DNA of 64,000 nucleotides, from the NCBI GenBank assembly GCA_031289695.1, contig JAITPA010000008.1, positions 24,001 through 88,000 on the forward strand, written 5' to 3'. This DNA comes from Holosporales bacterium (GTDB lineage: Bacteria; Pseudomonadota; Alphaproteobacteria; RUG11792). The notes beneath the pieces are model-generated. The model made no database searches and was not told where the DNA came from. It saw nothing but the letters and a program-made list of their open reading frames with translations. A program made the translations under genes and the position numbers. This document shows, in pieces, positions 8,227 through 15,947 of the stretch; positions within the stretch are counted from its first letter, which is position 1, and every line of letters begins with the position of its first letter.

Positions 8227-9390
8227 CTACAAGCAAAAGTCCAAATTCGAGTACATTGGAACAATCACAGAGTATGCTATGAGCACCAGCAGAATCCCTA
8301 TGAAGGCTATTGTAATGGGCTGTATCATTGAAATGATTTTTTTGGATTTATCCTTAAGCTTTAGCCTCAACATATCTGCTCCGACTTTAAACGTTGGCCA
8401 GAGATCTCCAGATGCCTCTCCAGTTGAGATTATGGAAACCTCATAGTTGCTGAAGAGTCCGCTTTTGCCCATTGAATCAGATAGGTTATTGCCGTTTTTT
8501 ATCGACTCCGAGATGGCCATAATGGCATCTGAGTTTTCAACACTTGCGACGCATTCAAGTCCTTCTATCAAATGCACTTTTTCCTTAAGCAACATTTCCA
8601 TTGCAGTAAAAAAATTCATAGCAAATATCTCACGACTCATAGTTGCAGCAATTGGTATTTTGCGTAGTAGTTTTTCTCTAATAGACTTATTCGATATTGA
8701 ACGAGAAAGCCAAACTATTAAAGTAAACAAAAATATTGTAATATAGAGGAAATATTGAGATAAAAATGAGCTTAGAGCTATTACTATCTTAGTAAGCAAC
8801 GGAAGGCTAACATCGAGTTCTGCAAAAAGATCCGCAAATTTTGGAACAATAACTATAAGCCAAAATAACATCACACAAAACACACAGAAAAATAAAATTA
8901 TTGGATATCTAACAGCATTTTTTATTTTCTTTGTTATTTCAACTTTATTTAATAAATACTCAATAATTTTTTGTAATGCCTCTGGCAAGCCAGAAGTTTT
9001 TTCAGCTATTTCAATTGTCTTCACACTTAGCTTATCAAAAAATAAATCAAACTTAGAAAGAGATATTGATAAAGTACATCCATCTTTTATGCTTGAAAGA
9101 ATGCTCAAAACAATTGTCTTTGCTTCGTGGTCCATAAAAATCTGCGACACAATATCTAAGGCTGTTGGAAGGTCAAGACTATTGCCGATGAGTTGGCGGA
9201 GGTGAGTTAGGAATGGGATAGTGAAATCTTCAATTGGTTTCTTTATTGAGGTTTTGCTTGAAGTAGCTGATATGAAAAGCAATCCTTTATTCTTTAAAGT
9301 TTTCTTAAGATCATTTTCATTTAATTCGGCTTGAATTCCGTTTACTACAATGCCGTCTTTATTGAGAGCTTTAAATTTGAAAAGAATCAT
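8227..9390 (-). CDS. Type II secretion / type IV pilus inner-membrane protein, GspF/PilC family
   Basis: GspF-family proteins are inner-membrane platform subunits of type II secretion or type IV pilus machines, with two repeated cytoplasmic GspF domains. The 387-residue protein begins with the family start MILFKFKALNKDG. It has helices at about residues 163-190, 212-235 and 362-384, and the second domain contains GEASGDL, close to the family's conserved GExSGxL. Both GspF domains are present. No other gsp or pil gene is nearby, so the machine must be encoded elsewhere or be lost. It stands upstream of atpHAG on the same strand. Confidence 0.85.
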   Translation of the reverse strand: MILFKFKALNKDGIVVNGIQAELNENDLKKTLKNKGLLFISATSSKTSIKKPIEDFTIPFLTHLRQLIGNSLDLPTALDIVSQIFMDHEAKTIVLSILSSIKDGCTLSISLSKFDLFFDKLSVKTIEIAEKTSGLPEALQKIIEYLLNKVEITKKIKNAVRYPIILFFCVFCVMLFWLIVIVPKFADLFAELDVSLPLLTKIVIALSSFLSQYFLYITIFLFTLIVWLSRSISNKSIREKLLRKIPIAATMSREIFAMNFFTAMEMLLKEKVHLIEGLECVASVENSDAIMAISESIKNGNNLSDSMGKSGLFSNYEVSIISTGEASGDLWPTFKVGADMLRLKLKDKSKKIISMIQPITIAFIGILLVLIAYSVIVPMYSNLDFCL

Positions 9391-9447
9391 GAAAAATTAT
9401 CGTCGAAAATATGTTTGTACTAACTTTGAATTTTACTCTTTTGCCCA

Positions 9448-9476
9448 TTTAGTTTATGTAAATTTCTTGGTAGAAT
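9448..9476 (+). promoter_or_regulatory. Possible promoter for dksA-era
   Basis: TTTAGT (9448-9453) and TAGAAT (9471-9476) are 17 bases apart in the intergenic stretch between the divergent gspF-like gene and dksA. The -35 is weak, so this is tentative. Confidence 0.4.
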
Positions 9477-9509
9477 GTCTGTTAGGTCTCTGATTTTTTG
9501 GTGGAATAA

Positions 9510-9914
9510 ATGGCAAAAAAAGTGGAACACTATTTGACCAATGAGCAGTTGGAGTATTTTCGCGGGAAACTCCTAAACTGGAAATCCGAATTGCTTAAAG
9601 AAAGCGAAGAAGTCAAAGAAGTTTTGGAAGAAAAAAACTTCGAACCTGACGTAATCGACACTGCCTGCAATACAGTAAATCAGGCTTTTGAGCTTAGAAC
9701 AAAGGATAGAGCCAGGAAGTTAATCAAAAAAATTGACCAGGCCATTGCAAAGATTGATGATGGGACCTACGGATACTGCGAAGAAACCGGAGAACCTATA
9801 GGAATCAGAAGACTCGAGGCAAGACCAGTAGCCACGCTTTGTATAGAAGCCCAAGAACGACATGAAAAAATGGAAAGAGATTACAGAGAAGACGTGCTCA
9901 ATGACCAGCAATAG
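9510..9914 (+). CDS. dksA: RNA polymerase-binding transcription factor DksA
   Basis: DksA enters the secondary channel of RNA polymerase and, with ppGpp, resets transcription of rRNA and other genes. The 134-residue protein has the coiled coil (residues 10-70) with the tip region DVIDTACN, and the C-terminal globular part with YGYCEETGEPIGIRRLEARP and LCIEAQERHE. Only one cysteine remains in each half of the zinc finger (CEET and CIEA in place of CxxC and CxxC). As I recall, this zinc-poor form is common in alphaproteobacteria. Its end overlaps era by 14 bases. Confidence 0.92.
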   Translation: MAKKVEHYLTNEQLEYFRGKLLNWKSELLKESEEVKEVLEEKNFEPDVIDTACNTVNQAFELRTKDRARKLIKKIDQAIAKIDDGTYGYCEETGEPIGIRRLEARPVATLCIEAQERHEKMERDYREDVLNDQQ

Positions 9915-10791
9915 GAAATGTTCCTTCATTGCGGTTGTTGGCGCTCCGAACGCTGGTAAATCAACTCTCGTAAACACGATTGTTGGCGAAAAGGTTTCTA
10001 TAGTATCTCCCAAAATTCAGACGACAAGGAAGCGGATAAGGGGGATCGTTGAAATAGATGAAACTCAGTTGGTTTTCACAGATACTCCAGGGTTCTGTAA
10101 ATCTTCGTCTCATCTTGAAAAAGCCATAATGGCTAACTTTAGAAAGTCTTACAAAGATGCCGACTTGATCTTACTGATTGTGGATGCAACATCTAGACAC
10201 CATAATGATTCGTTTGAATTTATAGAAAAAATTCAAAAATCTGATGTGCCGTTGGTGGTAGCAATAAACAAAGTTGATATCGTCAAGAAACTTGATATTC
10301 TAGTAATGGCTGAAAAGTTATCGCAATACGATTTCATCCGGAAAATCTTCATGGTCTCAGCGACTCAAAATGATGGCGTTGATGACTTGAAAACTTTTCT
10401 CAAGGAGTCTGCTTCATGTGGTCCATGGCTATTCGGCGAAAATCAAGCAACTGATACCAATTTAAGTTTCAGGCTTTCCGAAATTACAAGAGAGAAAATT
10501 TTTAATAGACTCGATAAAGAATTGCCGTATAGCATTTACGTTGAAACAGAGTTATTTAAAAACACTGAGAAGAAGGCAAAGATATATCAATCAATTGTAG
10601 TTTTGAAGGACTCGCAAAAAGGAATTGTTTTAGGGCGACAGGGAAGTATGATAAAATCCATCAGAGAAGACGCTGTTTTCGATATGAAGAATTTGCTGGA
10701 CAAAAAAGTCGAATTAAAGTTATTCGTAAAAGCCAAAGAGAAATGGACGGAAAAAAAGGCTCACCTGCAAAGTGCCGGCATCATTGAATGA
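9901..10791 (+). CDS. era: Ribosome assembly GTPase Era
   Basis: Era binds the 3' end of 16S rRNA and monitors small-subunit maturation. The GTPase domain shows G1 GAPNAGKST near residues 13-21, the switch region TTRKRIRG, G3 DTPG, G4 NKVD and G5 SAT. The C-terminal KH domain carries VLGRQGSMIKSIRE near residue 250. I chose ATG 9901 (MTSNRK) over ATG 9862, because the family starts only a few residues before the P-loop and 9862 lies well inside dksA. The protein is 296 residues, the normal length. It is coupled to dksA by overlap. Confidence 0.95.
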   Translation: MTSNRKCSFIAVVGAPNAGKSTLVNTIVGEKVSIVSPKIQTTRKRIRGIVEIDETQLVFTDTPGFCKSSSHLEKAIMANFRKSYKDADLILLIVDATSRHHNDSFEFIEKIQKSDVPLVVAINKVDIVKKLDILVMAEKLSQYDFIRKIFMVSATQNDGVDDLKTFLKESASCGPWLFGENQATDTNLSFRLSEITREKIFNRLDKELPYSIYVETELFKNTEKKAKIYQSIVVLKDSQKGIVLGRQGSMIKSIREDAVFDMKNLLDKKVELKLFVKAKEKWTEKKAHLQSAGIIE

Positions 10792-11008
10792 AATCGCCTT
10801 TGTCATTTCGCTTGGGTTATTAGCGCTCAGCTCTGTCCTTGCAGTCTATACAAGTGATATAAAAAGATCGATCGTCTATTTCTTGGGGACGTCAATAATT
10901 CTAGGCACAATTATGGTGAGTATTGGCAATGCGATTATGGGAATAGTCATCGCTGCGGTGTATTCATCAATGTGTTCTCTTTTGGCATTGATAACTAGAA
11001 TGCGTTGA
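10772..11008 (+). CDS. Small membrane protein, NuoJ- or MrpB-like fragment
   Basis: A 78-residue, almost wholly hydrophobic protein with three predicted helices (about residues 7-25, 34-52 and 54-74). Its wording, KRSIVYFLGTSIILGTIM followed by IVIAAVYSSMCSLLAL, recalls the N-terminal half of NADH dehydrogenase subunit J or the small subunit-B-like domain of Mrp antiporters. No nuo or mrp genes lie nearby, so the function is unknown. The GTG at 10772 overlaps the end of era by 20 bases. A TTG at 10784 is an equally possible start. Confidence 0.55.
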   Translation: MPASLNEIAFVISLGLLALSSVLAVYTSDIKRSIVYFLGTSIILGTIMVSIGNAIMGIVIAAVYSSMCSLLALITRMR

Positions 11009-11059
11009 AGTTTACGAAAATATTGCTAATATCGGAAAAAATTTTGTTGATTGTGCATT

Positions 11060-11090
11060 TTGACCTGGCGTAAAATTATCGCCGTATGAT
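11060..11090 (+). promoter_or_regulatory. Weak candidate promoter for bioY
   Basis: TTGACC (11060-11065) and TATGAT (11085-11090) flank a 19-base spacer, longer than ideal, 24 bases before the bioY ATG. I see no BirA-type or BioR-type (TTATMKATAA-like) operator in the gap. Confidence 0.35.
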
Positions 11091-11113
11091 CTCTGTTTGT
11101 TTGAGATAAGAAG

Positions 11114-11656
11114 ATGTTTTCAGTATGTAGTAACTTGTCGGACTCGATGCGCCAGGCGTTTTGTAAATGCTTTTTAGGATCGGTGTTCATCGCGTTTTGT
11201 TCTCAGGTGATAATCCCGATGTATCCGGTTCCGTTTACCGCCCAGACTCTAGCTATTTTTATTATTGCCTCTGTGCTGGGGCCAACGCTGGGGGCGTATT
11301 CTGTGATGTTGTTTTTAATTGAAGGAAGTTGTGGTCTTCCTGTTTTTGCTGGATTTTCTTCTGGATTACGTGTAATACTCGGCCCGACTGGTGGGTATCT
11401 GCTTGGATTTGTATTGGCGGCGTACGTCGTTGGAAGGCTGCTTCAGAAGCTCGAAAAAAGAGATTTTATGTCAGTTTTTTGTGTAGCTCTTATCGGTGAT
11501 GGCATTATACTGGCTGCTGGTTATTTTGGACTTTCTCGGTTAGTTGGCGCGTCGCAGGCCTATATGCTTGGTGTATTGCCGTTCCTCATTACAGATACTC
11601 TAAAGGCGATCCTATTCGCACTGATAGATACTAAGAGAAGTTCCATCAAATGTTAA
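11114..11656 (+). CDS. bioY: Biotin transporter BioY (ECF-type S component)
   Basis: BioY binds biotin in the membrane and works alone or with the EcfAT energising module. The 180-residue protein has six hydrophobic helices and the family motifs VPFTAQTLAIFI (residues 39-50), LGPTLGAYSVMLFLIEG (56-72), GLPVFAGFSSG and LGPTGGYLLGFVLAAYVVG. No ecfA or ecfT genes or biotin synthesis genes are in the window. This suggests biotin is taken from the host or medium. It converges on dnaX, with six bases between the two stops. Confidence 0.93.
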   Translation: MFSVCSNLSDSMRQAFCKCFLGSVFIAFCSQVIIPMYPVPFTAQTLAIFIIASVLGPTLGAYSVMLFLIEGSCGLPVFAGFSSGLRVILGPTGGYLLGFVLAAYVVGRLLQKLEKRDFMSVFCVALIGDGIILAAGYFGLSRLVGASQAYMLGVLPFLITDTLKAILFALIDTKRSSIKC

Positions 11657-11662
11657 CCGTTG

Positions 11663-12829
11663 TTACTCTATTTCAGTTGCTTTTGAGCCGGGGAATTTGC
11701 TGAGTATGTCGTTGACTAGATTGCCCTTCGACGGTGGCTTTTTTATCATGAGTTCTTCTATCTGTGGAAAAGATGCTGTGTGTGCCAGGATAGCAATTGC
11801 CGCAACCAATACGTAGCCGGGTCTCGCTGCTTGCTTCATATTTTCTGTTTGCCCCAGAAGTACCTGCCAGATATGAAGTAGATTAGAAATGGCTAGCTTA
11901 TCTGTGTTTCTTACGTTTTCGACTATTTCTCGATAGAGTGCTGTTTGCAAACGTTTGAAAAGCATACACGGATCGCAGCCGTTCTGCAGGAGGCTATCAG
12001 TTTTATCGAGAGACTCTTTTGTTTTGGCTGCCAATATCAAACCCAACAAATTACTTATGTCACTTGATCTAACGCTTCCCAACATGCTAATAACGGAATC
12101 TTCTTCGATATCCTTTGTCTCTTGCGATAGCATCATCGCCTGATCCAGTATCGATAGGGCGTCCCTAACGGAACCTTCTGATTCTTCCGATATGACATCG
12201 GCAGCGCTTTTTGAGAGAGCGAATCCTTCTTTTTGCGATATTGTAACGAGGTGATCCGCAACGGCACTAAGCCTAACTGGATTTAATTGGAACGTTATAC
12301 ATCTTGACAGGATTGTTTCTGGAATTTTGTGAAGCTCTGTCGTAGCGAAAATGAATTTCACATGAAGCGGAGGCTCCTCTAAAATCTTCAGCAAAGCATT
12401 GAACGCATTTTTTGAGAGCATATGGACTTCATCAATTATAAAGATCTTGAATTTCCCAACGACAGGAGAATATTGTGAAGCCTCTATAATTTCCCTTATG
12501 TCCTCAACCCCTGTCCTGCTAGCTGCATCGAATTCCATAACGTCAAGGTGGTTATCACTATCCATTGCAACACACGATCTACATGTTCCACATGGCGAGG
12601 AAGTGGTCTGCTCTGGTTCATCATGCCCAACGCAATTCAGACATCTCGCAAGGATCCTCGCCGTTGTCGTTTTCCCAACTCCCCTTATTCCGTGAAAAAG
12701 AAACGCATGAGGAACCTTGTTATTGTCAAGGCAGGACTTCAGTGATCTCACTAAAACATCCTGCCCAATCAAATCCTTCAAATCCTTTGGCCTATATTTT
12801 CTACTCAGAACAATATATCGGCTAAGCAT
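11663..12829 (-). CDS. dnaX: DNA polymerase III clamp-loader subunit DnaX, gamma-length form
   Basis: DnaX is the ATPase core of the clamp loader that places the beta clamp on DNA. The 388-residue protein has P-loop HGIRGVGKTTTARILARC (near 45), zinc-site cysteines (CLNC, PCGTCRSC), the Walker B block FIIDEVHMLS, the sensor region FATTELHKIPETILSRC, and domain III. It ends LVNDILSKFPGSKATEIE soon after domain III. As I recall, such a FPGA-type ending closes longer alphaproteobacterial DnaX proteins, so most of the linker and the tau domains IV and V appear deleted while the extreme C-terminus is kept. It lies three bases downstream of the exported thymidine-kinase-like gene. Confidence 0.92.
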   Translation of the reverse strand: MLSRYIVLSRKYRPKDLKDLIGQDVLVRSLKSCLDNNKVPHAFLFHGIRGVGKTTTARILARCLNCVGHDEPEQTTSSPCGTCRSCVAMDSDNHLDVMEFDAASRTGVEDIREIIEASQYSPVVGKFKIFIIDEVHMLSKNAFNALLKILEEPPLHVKFIFATTELHKIPETILSRCITFQLNPVRLSAVADHLVTISQKEGFALSKSAADVISEESEGSVRDALSILDQAMMLSQETKDIEEDSVISMLGSVRSSDISNLLGLILAAKTKESLDKTDSLLQNGCDPCMLFKRLQTALYREIVENVRNTDKLAISNLLHIWQVLLGQTENMKQAARPGYVLVAAIAILAHTASFPQIEELMIKKPPSKGNLVNDILSKFPGSKATEIE

Positions 12830-12832
12830 TAT

Positions 12833-13645
12833 TTAAGCCATTGATATTAATGCGTTAACCTCTTGTTCCCAAGTTTTTTGGTTATGCATTTCTATATGAT
12901 AACGACACATACCAAATGCGGCTATCTCTTCAGGCGCCTTTTTTGCTCGCAGGTCACACTTAAAATGATTAGAACAAACTGCTTCAAACATTGTAGTACC
13001 AATACAAACGGACGATTCCCCTGGAGGATTAAAATATCGCTTACCCTCATCATATCTTGCGGTATGAGTCGCTGACTTGTCGCATCCTCTCACGTAGCAT
13101 TCGGCAAAACAATACCAAACAGCAAGATTGGTACCGGGATCCAATTGTATCATGTTTACAAGTATATATTGGGTTGTCGGCCATACATGTCCATCAGAGT
13201 CGTGAAGCAACCCGGCGAAAATAACATGACCGCCGTTGTTTACGAATCTAAACAGAGCATTGATATGTTCCTTAACGAGGAATTGAGATTCATCAACCAC
13301 TACCCATGCATTCTCTTCCAATGCATCTTCTAATTCGTCAACATTTGTACCATCACTAACCATGACCGCTGGAATTGATTCATCCCCTGGGGCTCGAGAG
13401 CTAATATTTCCTCCATTGTGCGCAGAGCCCGTTAGAACAACCGGAGTTATCCCCTTATCTTGTAGCGACTCGGCAGTCCGTAGCAAGTACGATGATTTGC
13501 CGCTACACATTGGCCCAAAAAGACATTCTAAGCTACCATGGGCATGTTCCGGCAAAGCATCATCGTTCGCAAATGCACCCGATGTAAACTCGACCATTGC
13601 AAAACCAATGCAAAAAGTTGAGATAATCTTTCCAATCAATTTCAT
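12833..13645 (-). CDS. Thymidine-kinase-fold protein with predicted signal peptide
   Basis: Class II thymidine kinases phosphorylate thymidine in the cytoplasm. This 270-residue protein keeps the core of that fold: Walker A GPMCSGKSS at residues 44-52, the Walker B/catalytic VVVDESQFL at 116-124, and a cysteine-rich zinc-site region (CYVRGC with a later CSNHF). In front of it stands an apparent Sec signal peptide: lysines at positions 2 and 6, a hydrophobic core IISTFCIGFAMVEF, and an AFA-ND cleavage site at 26-27. The lasso/substrate region (GLLHDSDGHVWP) diverges from normal TK. A conventional tdk lies at 60833, so this is a second, probably exported paralogue of unknown role. ATG 13660 is an alternative start. 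Confidence 0.8.
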   Translation of the reverse strand: MKLIGKIISTFCIGFAMVEFTSGAFANDDALPEHAHGSLECLFGPMCSGKSSYLLRTAESLQDKGITPVVLTGSAHNGGNISSRAPGDESIPAVMVSDGTNVDELEDALEENAWVVVDESQFLVKEHINALFRFVNNGGHVIFAGLLHDSDGHVWPTTQYILVNMIQLDPGTNLAVWYCFAECYVRGCDKSATHTARYDEGKRYFNPPGESSVCIGTTMFEAVCSNHFKCDLRAKKAPEEIAAFGMCRYHIEMHNQKTWEQEVNALISMA

Positions 13646-13926
13646 AGTTTGACCATTCATATTCAGATTAACGGGCTAGATGCTCTCACAAATTAAGCTC
13701 AACTGCAATAAGTTTTTTGTGGTAGCCATAGATAACTGCCAAAAATTGCCTTCAATCCATTGCAAAGGCCGGATTTTCAAGCACAAATTTTTTGGTATTA
13801 GACTTTATTTTCGAATCTTAACTAAGGAAGTAGGAAGAGCTACATCATGCTTCAAGAGACGAGAAAAGGCAGGTGAAGTACGGACAGTGTAGATGGCATT
13901 AACGCATATAAGCCCACACATTTGTG
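13646..13926. other. Gene-poor gap upstream of rpmI
   Basis: No convincing gene lies between the exported TK-like gene and the rpmI promoter. One 70-codon plus-strand frame (13680-13892) has no family resemblance. infC, which commonly precedes rpmI and rplT, is absent. The stretch may hold decayed coding sequence, but I cannot identify it. Confidence 0.4.
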
Positions 13927-13955
13927 TTGCGACATTTTAGTATGTTTGATACAAT
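13927..13955 (+). promoter_or_regulatory. Predicted promoter for rpmI-rplT
   Basis: TTGCGA (13927-13932) and TACAAT (13950-13955) are separated by exactly 17 bases. The rpmI ATG is 54 bases downstream of the -10, leaving room for a short leader. Confidence 0.7.
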
Positions 13956-14008
13956 TCATAGTTGTCCGGTTGGATTGTTCGGATGTCGGTGTTCGAGGGA
14001 ATTTTGAT

Positions 14009-14203
14009 ATGAAGTTAAAAACGAAAAGTAGCGTAAAGAAGAGGTTTAGGTTTACGGCGACCGGTCTCATTAAGATGGGACAATGCGGCAAGAGACATAA
14101 TATGCGCAAAAGGTGTGACAGAATGCTTCGTAATGCAAGGGGTATGTCTTTGATGCATCCAAGTGACGCAAAGAAGGTGTCTTCATTTTATTTTCACGTT
14201 TAA
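14009..14203 (+). CDS. rpmI: 50S ribosomal protein L35
   Basis: The 64-residue protein reads MKLKTKSSVKKRFRFTATG at the start, the universal L35 opening, and HNMRKRCDRMLRNARG in the middle. L35 sits in the large subunit. The ATG at 14009 is chosen over an upstream in-frame ATG because the family starts exactly here. rplT follows 12 bases later with AAGGAG between them. Confidence 0.95.
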   Translation: MKLKTKSSVKKRFRFTATGLIKMGQCGKRHNMRKRCDRMLRNARGMSLMHPSDAKKVSSFYFHV

Positions 14204-14215
14204 AGGAGTACGGAG

Positions 14216-14578
14216 ATGTCACGAGTTAAAAGAGGCGTTGCAGCGCACGCAAGACACAGAAAGGTATTAACACTGGCGAAAGGGTTTCGGGGTAGATCGT
14301 CGACTTGTTTTAGACCTGCTATCGAGCGGTTAGAGCGGTCTTGGCAGTATGCTTACAGAGACAGAAAAGTCAAGAAGAGGGAAATGAGAGCTCTGTGGAT
14401 TCAAAGGATAAACGCTGCCGTTAGGTCGTTTGGCTTAAAATATTCTACCTTCATGAATGGGCTTGCAAAAGCGAATGTGGAAGTCGATAGAAAAATCCTC
14501 GCCAAGTTCGCCATGGAAGATCCGGAAATCTTTAAAACTTTTGTGGATAGGGCTAAAGCTGCACTTCCATTTGAATGA
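14216..14578 (+). CDS. rplT: 50S ribosomal protein L20
   Basis: L20 binds 23S rRNA early in large-subunit assembly and in many bacteria represses its own operon. The 120-residue protein starts [18 protein letters not shown] and contains [35 protein letters not shown] and FMNGL, all family hallmarks. An AAGGAG ribosome binding site lies at 14203-14208. No L20-type pseudoknot leader could be confirmed by eye. Confidence 0.97.
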   Translation: MSRVKRGVAAHARHRKVLTLAKGFRGRSSTCFRPAIERLERSWQYAYRDRKVKKREMRALWIQRINAAVRSFGLKYSTFMNGLAKANVEVDRKILAKFAMEDPEIFKTFVDRAKAALPFE

Positions 14579-14589
14579 AGAATATATAG

Positions 14590-14674
14590 GCGGTCGTGGC
14601 GGAATTGGTAGACGCGCAGCGTTGAGGTCGCTGTAGGGAGATCTGTGGAAGTTCGAGTCTTCTCGACCGCACCA
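14590..14674 (+). tRNA. tRNA-Leu (anticodon GAG)
   Basis: The acceptor stem pairs GCGGTCG (14590-14596) with CGACCGC (14664-14670), followed by A and an encoded CCA (14672-14674). The anticodon stem AGCG/CGCT encloses the loop TTGAGGT, giving anticodon GAG. The long variable arm and the T-arm GTTCGAGTC fit a class II tRNA-Leu. It lies 12 bases after rplT. Confidence 0.95.
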
Positions 14675-14741
14675 TTTGCACGGTTGCTTATTTTAGTCAA
14701 GTTAGTTAGAATGATTCTTTCAAGTAATATGGCTAACTTCT

Positions 14742-15947
14742 ATGCAAAGCAACAGAGAGTTTTTTTTATTCCTTAGACATTCCATTCCAAGAACAATATG
14801 GGCCATAGGGATCTCATCGCTTTTAATAAACACTGCAACTGCGGCTATTTTTTCTGGATCGGCTCTATATCTCAAAACTGTTATCGGAGTTAGCGTCGCA
14901 GTTATTGGATATCTGGAAGCTGTTGTCGAAGCCGTTGCCTATGGAATCCGTATATTTGCCGGAGTTATCAGCGATTATCTTAGGCGTCGTAAGGTGTTGA
15001 TGATTGTTGGCTTTGTCTTGATAGCACTTTCTAAGCCAATTTTAGCACTTTCAAAATCGTATATTGAGGTCTTCACAGCGAGAACCATAGATAGAATTGG
15101 TAATGGGCTTCAGGCTAGCCCAAGAGAAGCGCTTGTCAGTGATTCTGCTCCAAAAGAATCGAAGGGAGCATGCTTTGGGTTGCGCCAAAGTCTTGCAGTC
15201 ATTGGATCGACGTTAGGCGGTCTTCTTGGAATAATAGTCATGAAAATCACTGACAATGATTTCAACTGCCTGTTTTGGATTGCAGCGATACCATCAACAA
15301 TCGCTATTGTCATCTTGATTCTTTTCGTTAAGGAGCACGTAAAGACAGAAGAAGAAAAAACGAAACGAAGGAATATTAGATTTGCTGATTTGAAATTGCT
15401 TGGGCAAAAATTTTGGATATTAATGATAGTTGTTGTTGTTTTCATGTTAGGAAGGTTCAGTGAGATTTTTATATCGCTCCATGCATGTGGAAATTTCGGG
15501 CTCAACATCGCGTATGGAACTGTAATTACAATGATATACAATTTCGTATCGACAGTGGTGTCATACCCAATTGGAAAAATGTCTGACAGTCGTGGTAGAC
15601 TGAATTTGCTGTTATTTGGATTTGCGACACTTTTATCCGCACATTTGCTAATGGGTTTCGCCATCAATATCAGCATGATAATATGTGGAACCATTACATG
15701 GGGTATACAGCGTGGAATTTCTGAAGGATTATTCTCGACGTTGGTATCTGATTATGTTCCGAAAGATCTTCGAGGAACGGGATTTGGAGTCTACTACTTT
15801 GTTGTTTCTATATCGACGGCAATTGCGAGTGCTCTGGCTGGAAAGATATCGCATTTGGCCGGAGAGCAATGGGCCTTCAAAATGGGTATAATAACCAGTA
15901 TTGTTGCCATATTGTTATTTTTGATTTGCAAGAAGCGTCTAAATTAG
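14742..15947 (+). CDS. MFS transporter
   Basis: A 401-residue protein with about twelve hydrophobic helices in two halves, as in the major facilitator superfamily. The loop between helices 2 and 3 carries GVISDYLRRRKVLM, the usual GxxxDxxxRRxx motif. RIGNGLQASPREALVSDSAPKESKGACFGL between helices 4 and 5 resembles bacterial families that fall near RhaT-like or drug-type permeases. In the C-terminal half GKMSDSRGRLNLL is the matching repeat of motif A. The substrate cannot be told from sequence. The gene converges on mrdA, and the two stops overlap by nine bases. Confidence 0.85.
   Translation: MQSNREFFLFLRHSIPRTIWAIGISSLLINTATAAIFSGSALYLKTVIGVSVAVIGYLEAVVEAVAYGIRIFAGVISDYLRRRKVLMIVGFVLIALSKPILALSKSYIEVFTARTIDRIGNGLQASPREALVSDSAPKESKGACFGLRQSLAVIGSTLGGLLGIIVMKITDNDFNCLFWIAAIPSTIAIVILILFVKEHVKTEEEKTKRRNIRFADLKLLGQKFWILMIVVVVFMLGRFSEIFISLHACGNFGLNIAYGTVITMIYNFVSTVVSYPIGKMSDSRGRLNLLLFGFATLLSAHLLMGFAINISMIICGTITWGIQRGISEGLFSTLVSDYVPKDLRGTGFGVYYFVVSISTAIASALAGKISHLAGEQWAFKMGIITSIVAILLFLICKKRLN

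Noticed and set aside
13680..13892. A 70-codon plus-strand gene
   Set aside because: It has no family resemblance and no clear ribosome binding site.
15110..15694. A 194-codon minus-strand open frame
   Set aside because: It is antisense to the MFS transporter gene and has no start-site or family support.
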